Of a stretch of DNA of 28,028 nucleotides, positions 20,588 to 28,028 are shown piece after piece. Location of the stretch: assembly GCA_011800805.1 (NCBI GenBank), contig MPNW01000755.1:77203-105230 (forward strand). Direction: 5' to 3'. A program made the position numbers and the translations under genes. Numbering within the stretch: the first letter of the stretch is position 1; each line of letters starts with the position of its first letter. A model generated the notes under the pieces. It was given only the letters and a program-made list of their open reading frames with translations, did no database searches and was not told where the DNA came from. The DNA is from Hirudo medicinalis (lineage: Eukaryota; Annelida; Clitellata; Hirudinida; Hirudinidae).

Positions 20588-23500
20588 ATATTTATACATA
20601 TTCAGTCACTTAATAATTGCAATAATTGAACTCTGTATAGAGCCTTGTCTCAGGTTCTTGCTGTTAGGCCTCCGATCAAATCATCTCGCCAGTGCAGCTT
20701 CTGATTCCATTGAGCATCTCTGCCTCTGCAGTCCAAGTCACATGACCCCATTGTTCGACAATCTCCTTCAAATTCTTCAATCTGTCGAAACTAGCAATGT
20801 CTCCAATGATGCAGTTCTTGGAATTTTGAAGGGTTTGATAATATATTTATTTTTTAATTTGTCTTAGTTAAGTTGACCATGTGCATGTACTCGATAGGAT
20901 GTGCTGGAATTCTTGGCAGAATGTCGGCCATCGATGTTGCAGCAAAGACAAAACAATTGTGTGCCTTGCAAGTCCTGCCTCTAAGCAGTGTTTGTCCCAT
21001 TATTTATTTAAGCTGGATTGGACTTCCAGACAGTTGTTTGAAGATTATTTTACATGAGTATTTTGAAATTGTGCGCTGCAATTATTTGTTTAATTTATTA
21101 CTTATTTAATTCCTTTCTCTTCTGTTACAGCATTGTCAAAACTGTCAATGTTTGTGTGCATAAAAATATAAGGGTTTTTTTTACAATTTTGTTCTGTTGT
21201 AATTAATTGTTATTATTATGTTATTATTATTGTTCTCATATGATAAAGATCTTGAATGGAAATGCCAAAGTACTTCCTGGAAGCAAGGAAAATGACCCAA
21301 TTATTTGGCTCGATAGACTTGCAGCTATATTCAGGTAATTTAAAATAATTTTGAAATAAACTATACTGGCAGTAATTTTATTAATTCTGGAGGTTCACAA
21401 TATTGATGTAGAATATTGTTTGTTGAAGTCATTTGAATCCTGATGTGAAAAATAGTGATATTCACCCCTGTCAAGAAGCTGTCGAGCAGGTATTTTTATT
21501 GTTATTTATTATTGATTGCCAGATCACACGATGAACAATATGAAAAACGAGCAAAAATCAAAAAGCAAATCAACAAAACAACATATAAAATCAAATGTCA
21601 TAAGCTCTGTCACCATAAAAATTATCTATAAGAAATTTAATGTTGGATGTGTTTTAAGCTTTCACTGCTTTTTCCACTAGAGGGTTCCATCTATGCACCA
21701 CCTTAATACTGAAAAAAATTCTATAATCCATAAGGGCCTGTAGTGTGCGCACATCCTCAGCGAGTGAAAAAAGTATAAATTATGGACAGGCTATTGCTGT
21801 TGACTTTCCATTTTCTGGGTTTTCTCTGAGTTGAAGCATTCAGAGCGGTTGATACTTATTTGAGTTTTGGTGACATCATGAGCGTTTTTGGTGTACGAAT
21901 TTACTTTGAAATGAAGCCCGAGTTTCAAACGCTTCACTGGAGACAGATGCTAAACATGGAATCTCAATTAAGCTAGCCGCTTTTAGCCAAGCCGAGGTTT
22001 GGTTCAAAATATTGAAATCACACTTTACACAGCATCACACAACTCATTGGCCATCAGTAAGTAGATGGCACTTCAAGCACTCCATCATCCACAAACCATG
22101 TAATTGAATCAACCAATTTGTTCACTTTTTTGGCAACTTCCCCTGACAGGTTTGAGGCTGCCAAGTTCGAATTTTCAATGCTGTTAAAAGCTGGAATTGT
22201 TTAACATTCAAATAGTCCATAAGCTAGCCCAATGCATGTGGTTCCCAAGAAGAACAGTCAATGGTGGCCCTGCGGTTATCTCAAACTTAACCAAAACTTA
22301 AAACCTAACCTAAAGTGTCACCAAATCTGACAGAAACCCTCTACCCTGAGTCTCTGATGTGACCAGTCATCTCAGTGACAAGTCCATCTTCAGGAATTTA
22401 GATTTAGTGAAAGCTTATTGTAATATTCCTATTCATCTTGCTGACATCCCCAATCCCCACATTAAATTAGTTAAATTTTGAGATTGTAAGCAATTCCATG
22501 TAGGTAATCGAGAGTTTCTGTGTTGTTGGACTACGAAGACGTCGATTCAGTTTCGTAACTGAAGGTTAAGTAACCTTCGATGCTTCTGGTTGTCTGTTAC
22601 CTGCCTGAAAACTTGTGATGTTGATCTTCACTTTATCCTGTTCTTTTCAAAACAGTTACCCAATGAGTTTGAAGACTGATGGATGATGAAAATTGATTGT
22701 TTGCTGAAAACTGCGATGCCATGTTTCCTCTGAATTATTGTTCTAGGTAAACCATCAGTTACATGATTGCAGACATTCCTTAGCTGAATGGCAAACCGAG
22801 GTTCTGCTCTGTGGTTCTGTAATTGTGTTGCCTTTCCATCGAATCTACATCCTTCTATAAGATAAGTCAGAAGAGACATTCGGGTTTCCAAAAAGGTTTG
22901 TCAGCTAAAGCCATTACTTAACATGTTAAGTATGATGGCAGACTTTGAAACAGCCAGTCAAAATGCTGTTAAGCGTGGTTTCCCAACTACCTGGATGCCT
23001 TTTCCACGTCGGCCAATGTCTTTGGAGGAAAGCGCAGGAACTTCATCCAGCAGATAGCTATCTTGACAATGAAAACATCCGTGTCCATGTCAAGATGCTT
23101 TTGGCTTTAAGTTGTGTTTCAAGCATTAATGTCACAAATGCATTGGAAATGTTGAAAATTGGTGGGAAGTTGTCTGAGGGAAATTGATCCAGTGCTCGAT
23201 TACTGGGAAGACAACATTGTACGTTGTAAGAAAAAGACGGAACCTCAGAGCAGAATCTCAGTTTGCATATGGCAACACAGAAACTCTTGATTATCTGCAC
23301 AGAATTGCTTACAATCTCAAAATTTAGCTAATTTAACGTGGCTAATTTACAATTTCATTTAGTTAAATAAGTTAAAATAAATTTTTTTGGCTATTTTATT
23401 ATTATTCTGTCCTGGGCTATTTTGACGGGGTGCCAAGCATTGCATTAGCTTTCTTTATCCTAGTCAGTTCCTTGAATTTCAGCCTGGAGTCTTAAAAATG

Positions 23501-26134
23501 CTTAATCAGAGACACATCACCATTATCTCCTGTTTTACTCCATCGGGATCCTTTCATATTTTACTTCACTATGTGGGGCACCAATCTTCAAATTGCAACA
23601 TTTGTTGAGACTCACCATCTGCATTGTTGGATGCATGGATGTATGGTCATACAGTAAAGAATCATACTTTAACTAATGCTGCTGTTCTATCTTTACTCTT
23701 CCAGGTTTGGCCAGTGCTTTCGAAAGTATTTTCAAAGTGTGCCAGAGATGGGAAGATTATTGAAAGATGTTGCAGGTGCATTAGATTTGCTGTCAGGTGT
23801 TTGGGAAAGAATTCAACTTCTTTTGTTCAGCCTATCATCACTGAGGTACTTAAGGTCTTTTTCCACATTTAAAATGTAATTTACATATCAACTTTTTTAA
23901 GCATGCATTTTATTCAGACCTTGGGTTTTTTTTAAATGCTGTATGTTTATTGAAGTTTTGAATTGATTAAATTAACTTATGGGTATTCTCTATGGGTATG
24001 AAAATGGTCTCAATCAGAAATTTCATAAACAATGTTTATTAATCAAGAAGTGGATGTCATTAACTTAACTAAACCCTTACGTGTGACCTCACTGACAACA
24101 ATACTGCAATTACATGGTACTAGCGCCTCTGACGCTAAGCCTATAAATTTTTCATTATTATTGTTATTATTATTATTCTCTTATTCATCCTTATTTGTCA
24201 TATTGCAACATTTTCTGGGTCTCTAACTGCTTCTTTTAAAACTTTTGCATCATCATGTATTTTAAGTCCACTTCAGGCATGGTCATCAACAAAATCATCA
24301 TTCACTGATAACAGAATACTCATGGTTCATCGATTGAATATTTTCAAATAAATTCGTGCAAAACATGCTACCTGATGGATTTTGTAACAATTTCATCCGT
24401 TCATTTCCATGAATCATTTAATGTCAGTCTATCTCACTGTAAATCACATCTGCTGTCATCTTCAAGCATATTGCTCATTTCTTTACATTTGCATCCACCC
24501 TCTTTGTTCTGTTTGTCATATTAACAGAAGTTCTATTCTTTCAATTGAGCCTCTTTTAAATAGGTCATAGGACATTTTGTGTTTTTGCCTTTTGACATTG
24601 TCACTTCTTTTATGCTTCAACTATTTTTGCATTTTAATTTTTTTAGCCTAAGTTTGTAACTACCGATATGAGTTTTTTGCACATCTATATCCCCAATATC
24701 TATAATGTAACTTATTGACTTTAGATTGTCAGTTTGTTCCAACTGTACCCTCATTCATGCTGTCTCTACCTCGGAAGCATTTTAGTTGATGAATTTGGAG
24801 AGGATGCTTTATATCATCTCATCCTCATTGAAATGCTGGAAGTTAGCTTTGCTAATTCTATTTTATTAAATATTTTATAGTACTCAAAAATGTACCATTT
24901 GAGCTCCATATACTATTGCTATGTTATTATTATTTATGCTGTTATTCCATCCATTCTTGCAGTTTCTCTGCCCATTGACTTTTAAACTCCTTGATGAGGT
25001 ATCAGGACTGAGGAACCACCCTGATATTGTGGATGATCTCTTCAGACTTGCCTTCAGGTTTATTGAATCGGTTTCTATCACATTTAAGGGCAGCATTCAC
25101 AAAGATTCAGTAGTGATCAGCAACTATTGATGAATGGTTTAAGTTCATACAATTCTTGATATTGCTTTTAGAAATTGATTGCCTCCTTAACAGGTTTGTG
25201 CAAAGGGCTCCACAGCCTTTTGTGGGCAGCTGCTGCACAAAACAGTTGCTGGTTTATGCCACCCTCTCTTGCTGCTTGGACCACAAAGATGCAAACGAAT
25301 CATCTTGTTTGTTCCTCATTGAAATTATCAAAGCATGCAACACTCTACAGGTTTGAGTGACAGGAGTCTTATGCAGTTGTTCAGAATGAATATTTGGCCA
25401 AAGCAATTAATTCTGTTTAAAAGGCCATAATTTGTCATCCATTTATTTATGTTGTACAATTATTAAAGACCCTAGGTTGATTCTTGGGTCAATGGGACTC
25501 TGATGCCTATGCTTATGTGTTCAGGGCAGTGAGTGTGGAATTCAAATGAAGGAACTGTTACTCAATCAAGGACAAGAGATCATGAACCATATCATCAAAG
25601 CTTCCCTCTTCTGCCTTCCAAGCATAACTGCTTACAAAATCGTTGAGCTCCTCTATGAACTACTTATTTTAGATAAAGAGGCAAGTAGCCTCCTCATACA
25701 AAGATAAATACAAAACTTCATTTCATGAATTCAGTTGTACCTCACACCACTTCACTCATAAAGTTAAGTAACTTTCTGTGTTCACATAGGCTGCTTCTCA
25801 CTGGCTGAGACAAACTCTAAAGGCTCTTCCCATTCATTCAACAACTGGAAAACAAACAATAACCGAGCAACAAATTGCAGAATTTCATCAAATTATCTCC
25901 AGGTTATTTATTCGATATTTAAATTTGACTTTGACTTGAGATAATGAAATCATCTAAAACATTCATATCAGCTAGTTGGTTTCTTAGGGTGGTTCCTCAG
26001 TCATGAAGCAATGTGCATGATGTGGAATTTAACATTTCTAGCTTATTCAGTCTTTTATGTCATAATGTTTCAGTTCTGATGAGCTGAAGCAGGTCTCCAG
26101 GACTCTGCAACAACTGACACGATTCTTCAGATGA
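13535..26134 (+). CDS. TNPO3: Transportin-3 (SR-protein importin), 27 exons
   Basis: TNPO3 is a HEAT-repeat importin-beta that carries RS-domain splicing factors into the nucleus in a Ran-dependent way. Exons: 13535-13651, 13806-13895, 14175-14216, 14438-14509, 14664-14737, 15073-15136, 15197-15289, 15501-15644, 15767-15841, 18747-18865, 19047-19122, 19236-19298, 19748-19888, 19947-20054, 20125-20216, 20356-20492, 20641-20832, 20898-20989, 21249-21334, 21429-21489, 23705-23845, 24725-24841, 24963-25057, 25194-25350, 25525-25680, 25790-25902, 26074-26134. All phases agree and sum to 925 codons (human 923). Landmarks are [11 protein letters not shown] in exon 2, the importin-N/Exportin-1-like segment [19 protein letters not shown], the cargo-binding arginine helix [13 protein letters not shown] near residue 670, [10 protein letters not shown], and the conserved LTRFFR end. 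Exon 25 uses a GC donor. Introns 9 (about 2.9 kb) and 20 (about 2.2 kb) are enlarged by transposons; the others are mostly below 400 bp, and the exceptions, such as introns 12 and 21, stay under 1 kb. Confidence 0.96.
16330..17747 (+). mobile_element. Helitron-like (DUF6570-type) remnant in TNPO3 intron 9
   Basis: Before the assembly gap the plus strand reads a lysine/arginine-rich N-terminal segment with [20 protein letters not shown]. After the gap, several frames give pieces typical of the N-terminal region of Helitron Rep-helicase polyproteins: [20 protein letters not shown] (about 17125-17184), [15 protein letters not shown] (about 17249-17293) and, from 17446, a 100-codon frame beginning [13 protein letters not shown]. 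Many frameshifts and stops show decay. No Rep HUH motif or helicase motif is visible, so the assignment rests on the N-terminal region. The element explains the unusual length of this intron. Confidence 0.6.
16646..16790. other. Assembly gap (145 N)
   Basis: A run of 145 undetermined bases inside the Helitron-like remnant. Translated frames across it are meaningless. Confidence 0.99.
17750..18746. other. Remainder of TNPO3 intron 9
   Basis: Sequence after the Helitron-like coding debris up to exon 10. Open frames exist on both strands around 17903-18181, but neither resembles a family I know and they overlap each other, so I do not call a gene. The rest is AT-rich. Confidence 0.4.
19381..19528. 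repeat. Perfect 52-bp inverted repeat with 44-nt loop (foldback element)
   Basis: Positions 19381-19432 are the exact reverse complement of 19477-19528. The 44-nt spacer is itself made of AAT/AAG-rich repeats. The total is 148 bp in TNPO3 intron 12. Transcribed, it would form a long perfect hairpin. This could be a small foldback or MITE-type element, or a recent palindromic duplication. I found no clear target-site duplication. Confidence 0.9.
19559..19653 (+). repeat. (TTG)n(TTA)n microsatellite in TNPO3 intron 12
   Basis: About six TTG units are followed by over twenty TTA units, directly after the foldback element. The poly-leucine reading frame across it is an artefact of the repeat. 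Confidence 0.97.
20518..20586 (+). repeat. (TAT)n microsatellite in TNPO3 intron 16
   Basis: An uninterrupted run of about 22 TAT/TTA units begins 26 nt after the exon 16 donor and ends about 55 nt before exon 17. Confidence 0.97.
21700..22490 (+). mobile_element. Internally deleted Gypsy fragment in TNPO3 intron 20
   Basis: Around 21965-22060 a frame reads [19 protein letters not shown], which resembles the conserved start of many Gypsy Gag proteins. At 22195-22480 separate frames give [20 protein letters not shown] and [20 protein letters not shown], typical of the first part of a Gypsy reverse transcriptase. Everything between (protease and part of gag) is missing and stops are frequent. 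This copy is from a different lineage than the one at 3471-5553. Confidence 0.7.
22628..22891 (-). other. Minus-strand open frame, possible FLYWCH-like remnant
   Basis: An 87-codon frame on the minus strand contains [16 protein letters not shown] and [12 protein letters not shown]. The spacing of an aromatic/glycine start, a K-A-T block and a final histidine is faintly like a FLYWCH zinc finger, the DNA-binding domain that often travels with MULE transposases. It lies on the opposite strand to the MULE fragment just downstream, so the match is weak. Confidence 0.25.
22932..23326 (+). mobile_element. MULE transposase remnant in TNPO3 intron 20
   Basis: The plus strand reads [15 protein letters not shown], then after a frameshift [32 protein letters not shown] and, in another frame, the tail that would correspond to the segment after the transposase core. 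The order of acidic residue, F-P and C-x-F-H-x-x-Q-x-x-W-R-K matches the end of the MULE (Mutator-like) transposase domain found in animals. The frameshifts and missing upstream catalytic part show that it is a dead fragment. Confidence 0.8.
23846..24724. other. TNPO3 intron 21
   Basis: A medium-length intron of AT-rich sequence. I see no coding or repeat feature beyond short TTA runs near 24156-24180. Confidence 0.6.
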
Positions 26135-26811
26135 TGTGCTGGCTAAAAGTCAAAGACAATGCCATTCATCAGTGTTCATACTTTTCTGTTCAATTTTAAA
26201 TTTTCGTTTTAATGTGTGCAATCAAAACATGACATTCAATGAGGACAAGATAACATGTTCTTATGCCTTGCTTATATTTATAAATGCTGGCTCTTTATGT
26301 GCTCCTTTGCAAACTTCCACAAACAGAACAAATTTTGTTGGATGGAGTTTGGAATGGGTCTGACTCCGGTGTTTTGGATGTTTACTGTTGAAGGCAATTA
26401 ACAAAAATGGAGAAAATGCTCCAGGTCAATTTGTTCAGATATAGAACCTTAATCTAGCTGCTTCTAACTTGCTATGATCCCTGGCCTGATCAAATGAGGT
26501 GTCCAATGCAGAACAAACGATGACAACCTTGACAGGATCGCATGCAGCATAGCAGCATAATGAATTGGAAATTATTCCTGATGCCAGTTATGTAGGGCTT
26601 GCTACTTGGCTACTTTCTACTAGCATCTCCCGATCCCAAAGCACAATGTAAATCTATTCATGAACTGTCAGCTGGAGGTTTGTCAAGGTGCTTTGAATCT
26701 ACGGTGAAAAGTGACTTAAAATATCCCACAGTTGCTGGTCTTGGTTATAAGAGGCTTGCAATATTTCGGATCAATATGGCGACAAGGCTGACGCGGTCAT
26801 GGTCCTAAATC
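26135..26811. other. TNPO3 3' UTR and intergenic spacer
   Basis: This separates the convergent TNPO3 and UQCR11 genes. A 69-codon plus-strand frame at 26599-26808 and a minus-strand stretch around 26470-26560 are open but match nothing I know. I found no canonical AATAAA for TNPO3 within the first few hundred bases. Confidence 0.4.
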
Positions 26812-26812
26812 A

Positions 26813-26818
26813 TTTATT
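26813..26818 (-). promoter_or_regulatory. Polyadenylation signal of UQCR11
   Basis: AATAAA on the minus strand lies about 56 nt beyond the UQCR11 stop codon. This is a typical distance for a short 3' UTR. Confidence 0.55.
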
Positions 26819-26873
26819 ACCCGAAATTAAATTTAGCTTAAAATTAGGCTTGATTGTAAGTCCGTCGGTTCTT

Positions 26874-27128
26874 TCATCTCGGAGGTTGCCTGTTGTACTT
26901 GTCTCCCCAAATTGGAACGTACTTCAACACTGCCTTCCACTCAAGAAAATAAAGGGCGAGTCCAATGGCGGATCCATAGTACATAGCTCCCGTGGAAGAC
27001 CTTGGAATATGACAAAGATAGTCGGCATCGTTAGCAAAAAAGTGGAAATCGCTTTTTAAATTAAGACGAACTCACCATATTTTTGCAAGCTCCAAGTGCC
27101 TTTTCCCAATCGACCCAAACAAGCCCAT
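26874..27128 (-). CDS. UQCR11: Cytochrome b-c1 complex subunit 10 (UQCR11), two exons
   Basis: UQCR11 (the 6.4-kDa subunit, Qcr10 in yeast) is a small single-pass inner-membrane protein at the periphery of respiratory complex III. Exon 1 is 27128-27076 and exon 2 is 27000-26874, joined in phase 2 by a GT donor in ATATG|GTGAGT and an acceptor CCAAG. The 59-residue product starts MGLFGSIGKRHLELAKIW, has a hydrophobic segment GSAIGLALYFLEW and ends with the family pattern W-K-x-V-L-x-Y-V-P-x-x-x-x-K-Y. Human has 56 residues with the same layout, including the K-x-W at the start of the membrane helix. The gene converges on TNPO3. Because each exon is short, simple ORF finding misses it and plus-strand frames over it are shadows. 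Confidence 0.85.
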
Positions 27129-27647
27129 CCTTGAAGTTGGCTGGATACAAGCGATCTGACCTTCCGCAATGTCGAAAGCCGTTAATAAACAACGAATATT
27201 CTGTTAATAATTTGTTCAATAATGCTTAGAAATATCAGCTTTGATGCTTTTACCGCGTTCTTAAAAATTTTAAATTTTATAAATTACAGACAATTAATAA
27301 ATAAATTGATATTTGCATTTAGTAAGTGGTATTACAAATTTATTTGAATCAATAATATAAAATAAATTATATAGTGAATAAAGAACAAGTAAAATTTTGA
27401 TAACTATCATAAAATTTGTAGTAGCATTTTTAATAAAGCATTATAACCAGCGGCAGAGGCGATTCCTTAAAGAGTTAGATTTCAATTTGGCATTTGGTAT
27501 ATCGCATCGATTGATGTGCAACATATGCTAGCCATGTATCAAAGAGAATCAACTTAGCATGCCCTCATCAAGTCACGCCTGTTCCTCAGGTCGTCCAGTG
27601 ATTTCTTTCTTTTGATCAGAAGAGTATGCATGGAACTATTCCGAGAC
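27129..27647. other. UQCR11 upstream region
   Basis: The first 60 bases or so beyond the start codon are more GC-rich and are probably 5' UTR and promoter. The rest, to 27440, is AT-rich. No further coding segment is visible. Confidence 0.4.
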
Positions 27648-27700
27648 CAGTGGCGGATTTAGGGGGGGGGGGAAGGGCATGGCCCTCCCCGTGAGTTTTA
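27648..27700. mobile_element. hAT-like transposon terminus with poly(G)
   Basis: CAGTGGCGGATTTAGG runs into about ten G and then GGGCATGGCCCTCCCC, the layout of a hAT-type non-autonomous element end. It shares CAGTGGCGGA with position 2976. The element is interrupted after about 50 bases by the tail of a LINE. Confidence 0.5.
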
Positions 27701-27701
27701 A

Positions 27702-28028
27702 AGTTTTTTTTTTTCCTTTATTGAGCAGAACAAGAAAATAAACAACATGAATATATAAAATACAAACAAAATTATGCCCGCTCAAGGGTTGATCCTAAGG
27801 GATTAGTATCCCGCTCTCTGGACAACCCATACCATATTTAAAAAACCGTTGAATTGTGACTATGGGTCCATTATTTGTGGACGGAGAGCGAAGAAGATGT
27901 TAGAGAAATGATGGCGAATTAATAATGAAGTGTTTGAGCATGCGTTTAAAAGAAGATAGGTTCGGTTGAGAAAATATTATGGCTGGGATTTTTGAATATA
28001 TTTTAGGGCCCGAGCATGTGATGGAATG
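27702..28028 (-). mobile_element. 3' end of a minus-strand LINE, running off the window
   Basis: A run of T at about 27705-27714 (a poly(A) tail on the minus strand) is followed by an A-rich stretch with AACAAG/AACAACATG. Then comes an inverted-repeat-like CTCAAGGGTTGATCCTAAGG and purine-rich sequence. The LINE at 10897 has the same order after its T run (A-rich, then CTCAAGTGTCAGCCTTAAGG), so both are probably related CR1/L2-like elements. No RT motif is reached before the window ends. Confidence 0.5.

Noticed and set aside
20315..20629. 104-codon frame with a poly-tyrosine stretch
   Set aside because: Its first part is the genuine TNPO3 exon 16 (20356-20492). The rest is readthrough into the TAT microsatellite.
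26799..27059. 86-codon plus-strand frame
   Set aside because: It runs antisense over the UQCR11 exon 2, which has clear family similarity and correct splice sites.

Overview
This is a piece of an animal (metazoan, invertebrate-like) nuclear genome. The sequence is AT-rich, the genes are split by many short GT-AG introns, the predicted proteins are clearly metazoan, and LTR, LINE, Helitron, MULE and TIR-element debris lies in introns and between genes. The phylum cannot be told from the sequence. Exon structures were built by eye from splice-site phase and family conservation.

Layout, left to right. (1) Minus strand, 739-2450: a five-exon INTS15 (C7orf26-like, Integrator complex) gene, with a possible extra 3' exon at 597-674. 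(2) 2976-6290: a transposon-rich spacer with a hAT-like terminus, a Ty3/Gypsy copy that has lost most of its integrase, and a 159-bp LTR. (3) Plus strand, 6790-9683: a 13-exon dyskerin (DKC1/Cbf5) gene, complete apart from a short or missing N-terminal extension. (4) 9882-13278: an inverted-repeat-bounded element carrying a decayed copy of a protein family of unknown function, split by a minus-strand CR1/L2-like LINE. (5) Plus strand, 13535-26134: a 27-exon transportin-3 (TNPO3) gene reconstructed end to end (925 codons). Its introns hold a Helitron-like remnant, a 52-bp perfect inverted repeat, two TTA-type microsatellites and a Gypsy/MULE mosaic. (6) Minus strand, 26874-27128: a two-exon, 59-residue UQCR11 (complex III) gene. 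(7) At the right edge, a hAT-like terminus and the 3' end of another minus-strand LINE.

The four host genes are housekeeping genes: snRNA transcription and processing (INTS15), rRNA pseudouridylation and telomerase RNP (DKC1), nuclear import of SR proteins (TNPO3) and respiration (UQCR11). Nothing suggests an operon or one shared pathway. The main candidate for something little described is the 9882-13278 element: its terminal inverted repeats enclose a coding region of a cysteine-rich unknown family, which suggests that the family is moved by, or belongs to, a DNA transposon.
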